Shown: positions 1 to 9,802 of the stretch, one piece after another
Layout of the letters: every line of letters starts with the position of its first letter
Position numbering within the stretch: the stretch's first letter is position 1
DNA from: Paenibacillus athensensis
GTDB taxonomy: Bacteria > Bacillota > Bacilli > Paenibacillales > NBRC-103111
Length of the DNA: 64,000 nt
NCBI RefSeq assembly: GCF_004514475.2
Contig: NZ_MYFO02000019.1
Coordinates: forward strand, 1 to 64,000
Direction: 5' to 3'
The notes under the pieces: generated by a model
The model's input: only the letters and a program-made list of their open reading frames with translations
What the model was told of the DNA's origin: nothing
The model's database searches: none
Translations under genes and position numbers: made by a program

Positions 1-903
1 TCGCTGTGGAAATCGTCACTGTGACGGCGCTCGTATACGTCGCGCTAGGGTCCGGCGAGAACGTTGGCGTCGCTACGCTGGCTTGACTGCCTACTGTGTA
101 GCTGTACCAGGCCGTGTCGGCTGCCGCTCCGTTGAAATACGTAAAGCTGTAGTTAATCACATTGCCCGCAGCAACCGTCATCGTTTGCTCGTAACGGGAC
201 TGCGCGGCATTGTACGTCGTTCTGACGTTTTGCTGTGCGCCTGAATTAATGTTGTAGTGAATGTCTACCCACGACATGCCCGAGCTTGGCTTGTACCAAG
301 CGACTGCCGTCGTTCCCGATACGTCTACGCCGTGATCCTGTCCCGGATCTGTCGGAGGCGGTGTGCAGTTGCTGCTGCAAATCGCGTAGGCGGCGCTGGC
401 TACCGCCGACGGGGTCATGCCGGCTTTGACGGCAATCGCTTTAACCGTAGCGGACTGCGAAAGCGCGAAACCGCTTGTGTACTTCGTCGAGGATGTGGTC
501 GGCGCGCTGCCGTCGGTCGTGTAGTAAATGTCCGCGCCGCTTGTCGCTGTGGAAATCGTCACCGTGACGGCGCTCGTATACGTCGCGCTAGGGTCCGGCG
601 AGAACGTTGGCGTCGCTACGCTGGCTTGACTGCCTACTGTGTAGCTGTACCAGGCCGTGTCGGCTGCCGCTCCGTTGAAATACGTAAAGCTGTAGTTGAT
701 CACATTGCCCGCGGCAACCGTCACTGGCTGCTCAAATCTGGTTTGAGCCGCGTTGTAGGTTGTCCTTACGTTCTGTTGCGCTCCCCCGTTGATATTGTAG
801 TGGATGTCCACCCACGACATGCCTGCGCTTGGCTTGAACCAAACCGCCGCATTCGTTCCGGAAACATCAACTCCGTGCGTATAGTCGGTCGCTCCCGCAC
901 TTA
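1..903 (-). repeat. 543-bp direct repeat (CBM56 + chitobiase-C module pair)
   Basis: Bases 1 to about 360 recur nearly identically at 544 to about 903, so the module pair was duplicated recently within the gene. More copies may lie beyond the window edge. Confidence 0.85.
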
Positions 904-973
904 ATGCAAAAAGGGGCATACTGAGAATAACAACCATGCAAAGTAAAACCAGTCTTGTAAACTTGCTTTTCAT
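1..973 (-). CDS. secreted CBM56 / chitobiase-C-like modular protein, C-terminus cut by window edge
   Basis: The 3' end lies outside the window; about 324 residues are visible. A signal peptide (about residues 1-28, ending near AGATD) is followed by a CBM56-like beta-1,3-glucan-binding module (motifs HGVDVSG, WVDIHYNIN, QQNVRTTYN, FTYFNGA). Next come a chitobiase/hexosaminidase C-terminal-type module (YYTTDGSAPTTSS), a second CBM56-like module, and the start of a second chitobiase-C module. The DNA repeats itself with a 543-bp period (start of window versus 544 onward). The start ATG has GAGGTG 8 nt upstream. It shares its N-terminal module layout with the giant SLH protein downstream on the same strand. 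No catalytic domain is visible in the available part, but one could lie beyond the edge. Module assignment comes from remembered family motifs. Confidence 0.8.
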   Translation of the reverse strand, partial: MKSKFTRLVLLCMVVILSMPLFALSAGATDYTHGVDVSGTNAAVWFKPSAGMSWVDIHYNINGGAQQNVRTTYNAAQTRFEQPVTVAAGNVINYSFTYFNGAAADTAWYSYTVGSQASVATPTFSPDPSATYTSAVTVTISTATSGADIYYTTDGSAPTTSSTKYTSGFALSQSATVKAIAVKAGMTPSAVASAAYAICSSNCTPPPTDPGQDHGVDVSGTTAVAWYKPSSGMSWVDIHYNINSGAQQNVRTTYNAAQSRYEQTMTVAAGNVINYSFTYFNGAAADTAWYSYTVGSQASVATPTFSPDPSATYTSAVTVTISTA

Positions 974-1069
974 CGTTCGTTCACCTCTTGCTTCAAAATT
1001 AGTGTGTAATACTGCTGCCCGGCTGCGCACCAACCTCGCATGGATCGGAAAAGCGCTCCAGCACAATCG

Positions 1070-1083
1070 AGAAAGCGCTTTCT
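1070..1083. promoter_or_regulatory. cre-like palindrome upstream of the CBM56 gene
   Basis: AGAAAGCGCTTTCT is a perfect 14-bp palindrome with the AAAGCGCTTT core of catabolite-responsive elements, but it lacks the outer TG/CA. A second partial copy (GAAAAGCGCTCC) lies about 20 bp away. It sits about 100 bp upstream of the start codon at 973. CcpA control is an inference. Apart from this and the terminator near 1245-1295, the 974-1297 gap holds only AT-rich promoter-like sequence. Confidence 0.35.
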
Positions 1084-1244
1084 AAATAAATTTTAATATA
1101 CTTTTTTTTCATGCATAAGGCCAAAGTTTTACTGGGAATTGTTGCAAAAAAGTCCTATTCGAAGCTAGGACATGAGCGGTCTGCGACTCGCGGCCAGCAT
1201 GTCCGGCGCCCTGTCCTTTCGCATCCGTAGTCCGGCGCCGGACA

Positions 1245-1294
1245 ATAAAAAAAGAGCTGTCCCGCCACCCCCAGGTGACTTGCGACAGCCCATC
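1245..1294 (-). terminator. intrinsic terminator of the giant SLH gene
   Basis: On the minus strand GGGCTGTC pairs with GACAGCTC, followed by a run of T. It lies just after the stop codon at 1298. Confidence 0.8.
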
Positions 1295-1297
1295 TTG

Positions 1298-4200
1298 TTA
1301 ATCAACTATGCTCTCTCCGCCCTCTAGACGAGCGGTATAATCGTGATTTTCAGATGCTTCTTCAATTTGGCCATACGCCCAATGGCTGGCTGGAACATCG
1401 GGCCAATGCGGCGAAAACACGCCATATAGCGGGCCGCGATTCAGCAAACGATTGACGATGGCCACTGCCTCTGCTCTTGTCAGTTGGCCGTTCGGCTTAT
1501 AGGTTCCGTCCGGGTAGCCGTCCACAATTTGCGCGCGATGCGCCGCTTCAATGGCGGGTGAGGCCCAATGGCTCGCGGCGACATCGACAAAGCTGGATTG
1601 CTCGGGGACAGGGCTGGCCAATTGCTTTAATCTCGCTGCAATGACTGCCATTTCCCCCCGTGTCAGCGGGACATCCGGTCTGAAATTGCCGTTCTCATCT
1701 CCAATCATCAGTCCCGTACGTTTGACAAATTCGATCATGGAAAATGCCCAATGCGTAGACGGTACGTCCGGGTAAGAGGGAACGCCTGCTTCTTTGTCCT
1801 GCCCACCCAGAATTCGTGCCAGAATAGCAGCGATTTCTGCGCGCGTCGTCGTTTGCTCGGGCCTGAAGGTCCCGTCCGCAAAGCCTTGCATGTACGCTGA
1901 ATGATATTGTTTCATGTTCAGGATGGCAAAAGTGCTGAATTTGTTAACGTCAAACTGTAGGCCATACAAACCCGGCCGATAGTCAACCACGCGTGGCTGT
2001 TCGACTCGCTTTTCTCCATCGCTATGTTCAATATAGACCGGGAGCTTGGCCAGGAAATCCGCTCTTTCTCCGGCATCTGTCGGCAGACGCACATCGCGCA
2101 CAGGCAAGATCAAGGTAACCCGATGATTTTGCAGATTCGTTTCAATCGTCATTGGACGAGCGATAATCTCTACCTCTTTACCTTGCGCCAAAAGGATCAC
2201 GGACTGCTCAGCCCGCGCACGTCGTTCCAACTCGCGCCGTCGCTGTTCTTCTTTAATGGGAACCAGACGGAAATATACGTCATCCTTCACACCGCTTAAT
2301 GAAGTATGCGGAACTCGCACGATGACGTTCTCTGTGCAGATTTCCAGATCCATTTGCGACTTGCTCAATAGCTGGATGACTGCTGCAGGAATAATAACAT
2401 CTGTAAGGGACACCTCATCTTTGACGTCCGGAATGACGATCCGCACCGTCGATTGCCCTGCCGTTAGAAGGAGCGGGAGCACGTCTTCCAGTTGATCCGG
2501 CGTTAATACATATTGATCATGAATGGCACCATTCGGATCGGTTGTGCGCGTGATCGTAATGGTACCGACCGCTTCACCCGGCTTCCCGCTTTCCACATAC
2601 CCGGTGACAGGTACGGTTATCAATGAAGCAGGCTCCAGTAATTGCGGGAAGGAAGGAACGACGGCAAAGCTTGTATTGCTGATCCGAAGCGTGAAGCGCT
2701 GGTCAGCCCCTCCGCTGAAGCTGAATGTTAGCGTTATGGCCCCGATGGGAAGGCTGGCCAAATACGTTTTTTGGAGCATCACGACGTTGCCTGCTACGAT
2801 GTAGTCCACCCCGGCAGTTAATACAACGGGCCCTTGCCGGATATTCGTGAGCGTATGGCCATTTAACGTCAATGTCACCCTGACATCAGTCTGCATATTG
2901 GGTTTTTTATCAAAAAAAGCTATCGTCGGACTGAGCTGGCTGTCCAGCGATGTGGTAGTGTCCGTGATCGTCACGGACAAGCTTTGATCCGCTCCCGCGC
3001 TGAACTTGAATACCAGCGTCACAGAGCCGTTCGCCAAGCTGGCGAGATACGCTTTTTGAAGCGTCACAACGTTGCCCGCTACGGTATAGTCCGTTCCCGC
3101 CGTCAAGGACGCAGCCCCGTTCCACACGCCGGAAAATGTATTCCCATTTAACGTCAGCGTAACGGGTACGTCTGCTTGCGCGCTCACCTTTTTATCGAAC
3201 GCAGCTGTCGTTGGACTGATCTGGCTGTCCAGTGGCGTCGTATCCGTGATCGTCACCGACAAGCTTTGATCCAATCCCGCACTGAACTTGAATACCAGCG
3301 TCGCTGTGCCATTCGCTAAGCTGGCGAGGTACGCTTTTTGAAGCGTCACAACGTTGCCCGCTACGTCATAATCGGTTCCCGCGGTCAGAGCCGCAGCCCC
3401 GTTCCACACACCGGAAAATGTATTCCCGTTTAACGTCAGCGTAACGGGTACGTCCGCTTGCGCGCTCACCTTTTTATCGAACGCAGCTGTCGTTGGACTG
3501 ATCTGGCTGTCAGACGGCGTCGTGTCCGTGATCGTCACCGACAAGCTTTGATCCGCTCCCGCGCTGAACTTGAATACTAGCGTTGCCGAACCATTCCCTA
3601 ATGTAGCCAAATACGCCTTTTGAAGCGTGACGACATTACCTGCCACCGTATAGTCCGTTCCAGCAGTTAAGGACGCAGACCCGTTCCACACGCCGGAAAA
3701 TGTATTCCCATTTAACGTCAGCGTCACGGGCACGTCCGCTTGCGCGCTCACCTTTTTATCGAATGCTGCTGTCGTTGGACTGATTTGGCTATCCAGTGGC
3801 GTTGTATCCGTGATCGTCATCGACAAGCTTTGATCCGCTCCCGCGCTGAACTTGAAGACCAGCGTCGCTGTGCCATTAGCTAAGCTGGCAAGATACGCTT
3901 TTTGAAGCGTCACAACGTTGCCTGCCACCGTATAGTCCGTTCCCGCAGTTAAGGACGCAGCCCCGTTCCACACACCTGAGAACGTATTCCCATTTAATGT
4001 AAGCGTGACGGGTACGTCTGCTTGCGCGCTCACCTTTTTATCGAACGCAGCCGTGGTTGGACTGATTTGGCTATCTAGTGGTGTTGTATCCGTGATCGTC
4101 ACCGACAAGCTTTGGTCCACTCCCGCGCTGAACTTGAATACTAGCGTCACAGAGCCGTTCGCCAAGTTGGCGAGGTATGCTTTTTGAAGCGTCACAACGT

Positions 4201-7200
4201 TGCCCGCTACTGTATAATCGGTCCCGGCAGTCAAGGCCGCAGACCCGTTCCACACGCCGGAAAATGTATTCCCATTTAACGTCAGCGTGACCGGCACGTC
4301 CGCTTGCGCGCTCACCTTTTTATCGAACGCAGCTGTCGTTGGACTAATCTGGCTGTCAGACGGCGTCGTGTCCGTGATCGTCACCGACAAGCTTTGGTCC
4401 GCTCCCGCGCTGAACTTGAATACTAGCGTCACAGAGCCGTTCGCCAAGCTGGCGAGGTACGCTTTTTGAAGCGTCACAACGTTACCTGCTACGGTATAAT
4501 CGGTTCCCGCGATCAAAGCCGCGGCTCCGTTCCACACACCTGAGAACGTATTCCCGTTTAACGTCAGCGTCACGGGCACGTCCGCTTGCGCACTCACCTT
4601 TTTATCGAACGCAGCCGTGGTTGGACTGATTTGGCTGTCCAGTGGTGTTGTGTCCGTGATCGTCACGGACAAGCTTTGGTCCGCCCCCGCGCTGAACTTG
4701 AATACTAGCGTTGCCGAACCGTTGGCTAATGTAGCCAAATATGCTTTTTGAAGCGTCACAACGTTGCCCGCTACGTCATAATCGGTTCCCGCGGTCAGAG
4801 CCGCAGCCCCGTTCCACACACCCGAGAACGTATTCCCGTTTAAAGTCAGCGTCACGGGCACGTCCGCTTGCGCGCTCACCTTTTTATCGAACGCAGCTGT
4901 CGTTGGACTAATCTGGCTGTCCAGTGGTGTCGTATCCGTGATCGTCACCGACAAGCTCTGATCCGCTCCGCCACTGAACTTGAAGACCAGCGTAGCTGTG
5001 CCATTGGCCAAGGTGGCCAGGTACGCTTTTTGAAGCGTCACAACGTTTCCTGCTAGGGTATAATCGGTCCCGGCAGCCAAGGTCGAGGCCCCATTCCACA
5101 CGCCGGAAAATGTATTCCCGTTTAACGTCAGCGTGACGGGTACGTCCGCTTGCGCGCTCACCTTTTTATCAAACGCAGCTGTCGTTGGACTGATTTGGCT
5201 GTTAGACGGGGTCGTATCCGTGATCGTCACCGATAAGCTTTGGTCCGCTCCCGCGCTGAACCTGAATGCCAGTGTGATTGTGCCATTAGCTAAGCTGGCA
5301 AGATACGCTTTTTGAAGCGTCACAACGTTACCTGCTACGGTATAATCGGTCCCGGCAGTTAAGGCCGCAGCCCCGTTCCACACGCCGGAAAATGTATTCC
5401 CGTTTAACGTCAGCGTCACGGGCACGTCCGCTTGCGCGCTCACCTTTTTATCAAACGCAGCTGTTGTTGGACTGATCTGGCTATCCAGTGGCGTTGTATC
5501 CGTGATCGTCATCGACAAGCTTTGGTCCGCTCCCGCGCTGAACTTGAATGCCAGCGTGGCTGTGCCATTCGCCAAGCCAGCGAGGTACGCTTTTTGAAGC
5601 GTCACAACGTTTCCTGCTACGGTATAGTCCGTTCCCGCAGTTAAGGACGCAGCCCCATTCCACACGCCGGAAAATGTATTCCCGTTTAACGTCAGCGTCA
5701 CGGGCACGTCCGCTTGCGCGCTCGCTTTCTTATCAAACGCAGCTGTCGTTGGACTGATCTGACTGTCAGACGGCGTCGTGTCCGTGATCGTCATCGACAA
5801 GCTTTGGTCCGCTCCCGCGTTGAACTTGAATACTAGCGTCGCTGTGCCATTGGCCAAGCTGGCGAGATACGTTTTTTGAAGCGTCACAACGTTGCCCGCT
5901 ACGGAATAATCGGTCCCGGCAGTCAAGGGAGAGGCTCCGTTCCAGACACCTGAGAACGTATTCCCGTTTAACGTCAGCGTGACCGGCACGTCCGCCTGCG
6001 CGCTCGCTTTCTTATCAAACGCAGCTGTCGTTGGACTGATCTGACTGTCAGACGGCGTCGTATCCGTGATCGTCACCGACAAGTTTTGGTCCGCTCCCGC
6101 GTTGAACTTGAATACTAGCGTCACAGAGCCGTTCCCCAAGCCAGCGAGGTACGCTTTTTGAAGCGTCACAACGTTTCCTGCTACCGTATAATCGGTTCCC
6201 GCGGTCAAAGCCGCAGCCCCGTTCCACACGCCGGAAAATGTATTCCCGTTTAACGTCAGAGTGACGGGTACGTCCGCTTGCGCGCTCACCTTTTTATCAA
6301 ACGCAGCTGTCGTTGGACTGATCTGGCTGTCCAGTGGCGTCGTATCCGTGATCGTCACCGACAAGCTCTGATCCGCTCCGCCACTGAACTTGAAGACCAG
6401 CGTAGCTGTGCCATTGGCCAAGGTGGCCAGGTACGCTTTTTGAAGCGTCACAACGTTTCCTGCTACGGTATAATCGGTTCCCGCGGTCAGAGCCGCGGCT
6501 CCGTTCCACACACCGGAAAATGTATTCCCGTTTAACGTCAGCGTAATGGGTACGTCAGCTTGCGCACTCACCTTTTTATCGAACGCAGCTGTTGTTGGAC
6601 TGATCTGGCTGTCAGACGGCGTCGTGTCCGTGATCGTCACCGACAAGCTTTGATCCGCTCCCGCGCTGAACTTGAATACTAGCGTTGCTGTGCCATTGGA
6701 CAAGGTGGCGAGGTACGCTTTTTGAAGCGTCACAACGTTACCTGATACGGTATAGTCCGTTCCAGCAGTCAAGGCCGAGGCCCCGTTCCACACACCTGAG
6801 AACGTATTCCCATTTAACGTCAGCGTCACGGGCACGTCCGCTTGCGCGCTCACCTTTTTATCAAACGCAGCTGTCGTTGGACTGATTTGGCTATCCAGTG
6901 GTGTTGTGTCCGTGATCGTCACAGACAAGCTTTGGTCCGCTCCCGCGCTGAACTTGAATACTAGCGTCACAGAGCCGTTCGCCAAGCTGGCGAGGTACGC
7001 TTTTTGAAGCGTCACAACATTACCTGCTACGGTATAATCGGTCCCGGCAGTTAAGGACGCAGCCCCGTTCCAGACACCTGAGAACGTATTGCCATTTAAC
7101 GTCAGCGTCACGGGAACGTTCGCTTGCGCGCTCACCTTCTTATCGAACGCAGCTGTCGTTGGACTGATCTGGCTGTCCAGTGGCGTCGTATCCGTGATCG

Positions 7201-9463
7201 TCACCGACAAGCTCTGGTCCGCTCCGCCACTGAACTTGAAGACCAGCGTCGCTGTGCCATTGGCCAACGTAGCTAAATACGCCTTTTGAAGCGTCACAAC
7301 GTTTCCTGCCACCGTATAGTCCGTTCCCGCAGTTAATGCCGCAGCCCCGTTCCACACACCAGAGAACGTATTCCCATTTAACGTCAGCGTTACGGGTACG
7401 TCCGCTTGCGCGCTCACTTTCTTATCAAACGCAGCCGTAGTTGGACTGATTTGGCTATCCAGTGGTGTTGTATCCGTGATCGTCACCGACAAGCTTTGGT
7501 CCGCTCCCGCGCTGAACTTTAATACTAGCGTCGCTGTGCCATTCGCCAAGCTGGCGAGGTACGCTTTTTGAAGCGTCACAACGTTTCCTGCCACCGTATA
7601 GTCCGTTCCCGCAGTTAATGCCGCAGCCCCGTTCCACACGCCTGAGAATGTATTCCCGTTTAACGTCAGCGTCACGGGCACGTCCGCTTGCGCGCTCACC
7701 TTTTTATCGAACGCAGCTGTTGTTGGACTGATCTGGCTGTCAGACGGCGTCGTGTCCGTGATCGTCACCGACAAGCTTTGGTCCGCTCCCGCGTTGAACT
7801 TGAATACCAGCGTCGCTGTGCCATTGGCCAACGTGGCCAAATACGCCTTTTGAAGCGTCACAACGTTTCCTGCTACGGTATAATCGGTCCCCGCAGTCAA
7901 GGCCGCAGCCCCGTTCCACACGCCTGAGAACGTATTCCCATTTAACGTCAGCGTCACGGGTACGTCCGCTTGCGCGCTCACCTTTTTATCGAACGCAGCT
8001 GTCGTTGGACTGATTTGGCTGTCCAGTGGTGTCGTATCCGTGATCGTCACCGACAAGCTTTGATCCGTTCCCGCGCTGAACTTGAATACTAGCGTTGCTG
8101 TGCCATTCGCCAAGCTGGCGAGGTACGCTTTTTGAACCGTCACAACGTTACCTGCTACGGTATAGTCCGTTCCAGCAGTCAAGGCCGCAGCCCCGTTCCA
8201 CACACCTGAGAACGTATTGCCGTTTAACGTCAGCGTCACGGGAACGTCTGCTTGCGCGCTCACCTTTTTATCGAATGCAGCCGTAGTTGGACTGATCTGG
8301 CTGTCCAGTGGCGTCGTATCCGTGATCGTCACCGACAAGCTCTGGTCCGCTCCGCCACTGAACTTGAAGACCAGCGTCGCCGTGCCATTGGCCAAGGTGG
8401 CCAAATACGCCTTACGAACGGTTACCATTGTACCCGTTGCGTCCACGGCATAGTCGCTGCCGGCAGTCAGTACCGAAGCGCCGTTGCCAATCCCCGTAAA
8501 CGTATTGCCATTTAACGTCAGCGTTACCCCGATATCCGCTTGCGCAGCGGTCATTTTGTCAAATGCCGCATTCGCCGGACTGATCTGGCTATCGGACGCA
8601 AAAGTATAGACATATCCAGCGGTATCTGTTGCCGAAGCCCCATCGAAATAAGTAAACTTGAAATCGAGCACATCGCCCGCCGTAAGACTGACATCCTGCT
8701 CGTACCTGGCTTTCGAGGAATTATAGGTCATTCTGACGTTTTGCTGCCCGCCTGAGTTGATGTTGTAATGCAGGTCTGTCCAAATCAGCGATTGGCTGTA
8801 TTGGAACCAGACGGTGGCCGTCGTTCCGGCCATTTCCACACCGTGGTCCGTCAAGCAGCTGCTTGTACAAATGGTATAGGCAGCGCTGGCTACTGCCGAA
8901 GGATTCAGTCCTGTTTTCACCCCGATGGCTTGAATGGTAGTGGACTGCGTAATGGTGAACGGCCCCCAGTATCGCGTCGAAGACGAGGTCGGCGTGCTTC
9001 CATCCGTCGTATAGTAAAGCTCCGCGCCGCTGGTTGATGTGGTGATCGCCACTGTAGCTGACCCGTTATACGTTCCGCTTGAGCCAGGCCAGATCACAGG
9101 CTTGGAAACGCTGCTCGAAGCCGTAGCCTGATACCAAGGCGTATCAATCGCATTGGCGCCGTCAAAATACGTAAAGCTGTAATTGACTACATCGTGGTCC
9201 GCAACGGTTAGGGGTTGCTCATATCGGGTCAAACTGGAGTTGTAAGTCATTCTGATGTTTTGCTGGGCGCCCGAATTGAGATTGTAATGCACATCGACCC
9301 AGAGCATGCTCACCTCCGGTTGTAACCAAATGGTGGCTGCCGTTCCCGCGACGTCAACGCCATGCGTGTAATCAGCTGCTTCGGCTTGCTGACCCGATAG
9401 CGGTATGCATAACAGGACGACCAAGCCCAGTATGACGAATCGGAAAAATTTGCTTCTCCTCAT
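1298..9463 (-). CDS. giant non-catalytic surface protein: CBM56 x2, X2 x21, SLH x3
   Basis: 2721 residues. Signal peptide about 1-29; CBM56-like module about 31-115; chitobiase-C-type module about 118-195; second CBM56-like module about 205-290. Then come 21 tandem modules of about 94 residues (about 291-2266) of the CBM_X2 type (motifs ISPTTAAFDKK, VTLTLNGNTF, LTAGTDYTVAGN). A beta-rich and charged region (about 2267-2515) precedes three SLH repeats (about 2517-2721; YMQGFADGTFRPEQ, THWAFSMIEF, GYPDGTYKPNGQLTRAEA) that should anchor it to secondary cell-wall polymer. No glycoside hydrolase domain is present. X2 modules are known from cellulosomal and cellulase proteins as stalk or wall-associated modules. 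The inferred role is a long surface stalk displaying beta-1,3-glucan-binding heads. GAGGTG lies 5 nt before the ATG. Confidence 0.88.
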   Translation of the reverse strand: MRRSKFFRFVILGLVVLLCIPLSGQQAEAADYTHGVDVAGTAATIWLQPEVSMLWVDVHYNLNSGAQQNIRMTYNSSLTRYEQPLTVADHDVVNYSFTYFDGANAIDTPWYQATASSSVSKPVIWPGSSGTYNGSATVAITTSTSGAELYYTTDGSTPTSSSTRYWGPFTITQSTTIQAIGVKTGLNPSAVASAAYTICTSSCLTDHGVEMAGTTATVWFQYSQSLIWTDLHYNINSGGQQNVRMTYNSSKARYEQDVSLTAGDVLDFKFTYFDGASATDTAGYVYTFASDSQISPANAAFDKMTAAQADIGVTLTLNGNTFTGIGNGASVLTAGSDYAVDATGTMVTVRKAYLATLANGTATLVFKFSGGADQSLSVTITDTTPLDSQISPTTAAFDKKVSAQADVPVTLTLNGNTFSGVWNGAAALTAGTDYTVAGNVVTVQKAYLASLANGTATLVFKFSAGTDQSLSVTITDTTPLDSQISPTTAAFDKKVSAQADVPVTLTLNGNTFSGVWNGAAALTAGTDYTVAGNVVTLQKAYLATLANGTATLVFKFNAGADQSLSVTITDTTPSDSQISPTTAAFDKKVSAQADVPVTLTLNGNTFSGVWNGAAALTAGTDYTVAGNVVTLQKAYLASLANGTATLVLKFSAGADQSLSVTITDTTPLDSQISPTTAAFDKKVSAQADVPVTLTLNGNTFSGVWNGAAALTAGTDYTVAGNVVTLQKAYLATLANGTATLVFKFSGGADQSLSVTITDTTPLDSQISPTTAAFDKKVSAQANVPVTLTLNGNTFSGVWNGAASLTAGTDYTVAGNVVTLQKAYLASLANGSVTLVFKFSAGADQSLSVTITDTTPLDSQISPTTAAFDKKVSAQADVPVTLTLNGNTFSGVWNGASALTAGTDYTVSGNVVTLQKAYLATLSNGTATLVFKFSAGADQSLSVTITDTTPSDSQISPTTAAFDKKVSAQADVPITLTLNGNTFSGVWNGAAALTAGTDYTVAGNVVTLQKAYLATLANGTATLVFKFSGGADQSLSVTITDTTPLDSQISPTTAAFDKKVSAQADVPVTLTLNGNTFSGVWNGAAALTAGTDYTVAGNVVTLQKAYLAGLGNGSVTLVFKFNAGADQNLSVTITDTTPSDSQISPTTAAFDKKASAQADVPVTLTLNGNTFSGVWNGASPLTAGTDYSVAGNVVTLQKTYLASLANGTATLVFKFNAGADQSLSMTITDTTPSDSQISPTTAAFDKKASAQADVPVTLTLNGNTFSGVWNGAASLTAGTDYTVAGNVVTLQKAYLAGLANGTATLAFKFSAGADQSLSMTITDTTPLDSQISPTTAAFDKKVSAQADVPVTLTLNGNTFSGVWNGAAALTAGTDYTVAGNVVTLQKAYLASLANGTITLAFRFSAGADQSLSVTITDTTPSNSQISPTTAAFDKKVSAQADVPVTLTLNGNTFSGVWNGASTLAAGTDYTLAGNVVTLQKAYLATLANGTATLVFKFSGGADQSLSVTITDTTPLDSQISPTTAAFDKKVSAQADVPVTLTLNGNTFSGVWNGAAALTAGTDYDVAGNVVTLQKAYLATLANGSATLVFKFSAGADQSLSVTITDTTPLDSQISPTTAAFDKKVSAQADVPVTLTLNGNTFSGVWNGAAALIAGTDYTVAGNVVTLQKAYLASLANGSVTLVFKFSAGADQSLSVTITDTTPSDSQISPTTAAFDKKVSAQADVPVTLTLNGNTFSGVWNGSAALTAGTDYTVAGNVVTLQKAYLANLANGSVTLVFKFSAGVDQSLSVTITDTTPLDSQISPTTAAFDKKVSAQADVPVTLTLNGNTFSGVWNGAASLTAGTDYTVAGNVVTLQKAYLASLANGTATLVFKFSAGADQSLSMTITDTTPLDSQISPTTAAFDKKVSAQADVPVTLTLNGNTFSGVWNGSASLTAGTDYTVAGNVVTLQKAYLATLGNGSATLVFKFSAGADQSLSVTITDTTPSDSQISPTTAAFDKKVSAQADVPVTLTLNGNTFSGVWNGAAALTAGTDYDVAGNVVTLQKAYLASLANGTATLVFKFSAGLDQSLSVTITDTTPLDSQISPTTAAFDKKVSAQADVPVTLTLNGNTFSGVWNGAASLTAGTDYTVAGNVVTLQKAYLASLANGSVTLVFKFSAGADQSLSVTITDTTTSLDSQLSPTIAFFDKKPNMQTDVRVTLTLNGHTLTNIRQGPVVLTAGVDYIVAGNVVMLQKTYLASLPIGAITLTFSFSGGADQRFTLRISNTSFAVVPSFPQLLEPASLITVPVTGYVESGKPGEAVGTITITRTTDPNGAIHDQYVLTPDQLEDVLPLLLTAGQSTVRIVIPDVKDEVSLTDVIIPAAVIQLLSKSQMDLEICTENVIVRVPHTSLSGVKDDVYFRLVPIKEEQRRRELERRARAEQSVILLAQGKEVEIIARPMTIETNLQNHRVTLILPVRDVRLPTDAGERADFLAKLPVYIEHSDGEKRVEQPRVVDYRPGLYGLQFDVNKFSTFAILNMKQYHSAYMQGFADGTFRPEQTTTRAEIAAILARILGGQDKEAGVPSYPDVPSTHWAFSMIEFVKRTGLMIGDENGNFRPDVPLTRGEMAVIAARLKQLASPVPEQSSFVDVAASHWASPAIEAAHRAQIVDGYPDGTYKPNGQLTRAEAVAIVNRLLNRGPLYGVFSPHWPDVPASHWAYGQIEEASENHDYTARLEGGESIVD
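2665..8593 (-). repeat. 21 tandem 282-bp units coding X2 modules
   Basis: The period is exactly 282 bp where measured (for example TCCGTGATC at 3243 and 3525). The middle 19 units are nearly identical at DNA level, while the first and last units are diverged. This is the usual picture of unequal recombination with older edge copies, so copy number may vary between strains and assemblies may collapse here. Confidence 0.95.
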
Positions 9464-9732
9464 GCTCTCACCTCGTGGAATGAATGGATGGTGTGTGGAA
9501 GTCTCGCGAAAACCGCGAAGTGATCGAGAACGCCAAAATTCGGGAACCGGCCCTTTCGATGAAACCGCTTACTCAATCGAAGCTCACGCCCCGTTGGATA
9601 TGGCATATTTAGACCTACATCGAATGTGTAATTCATTTTAATACGGTTCACAACCCGCTCATAAGGCCTGAATTCATCTGGGAGCAACCCGCTTGAATGT
9701 CCTATTTTCATCTAGGAGCAAGCTTCACCGCA

Positions 9733-9772
9733 CAAAAAAAACGCGACCGGCGACAGCCGCTTACTGCGGCCC
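9733..9772 (-). terminator. intrinsic terminator after the LuxR-type response regulator gene
   Basis: On the minus strand a perfect GCCGC-AGTAA-GCGGC hairpin, plus further GC-rich sequence, runs into eight T residues. It falls inside the 9464-9802 gap. The rest of that gap is upstream sequence of the giant SLH gene, in which I recognise no strong promoter. Confidence 0.75.
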
Positions 9773-9802
9773 ATCCTCCAGATCACGTTCGATTATCGGT
9801 CA

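Noticed and set aside
2665-8593. Possible CRISPR array suggested by regular repeats
   Set aside because: The 282-bp units are continuous coding repeats of X2 modules with no spacers.
9460-9711. 83-residue minus-strand frame ahead of the giant SLH gene
   Set aside because: No ribosome site and no protein-like pattern. It lies in the upstream region of the SLH gene.
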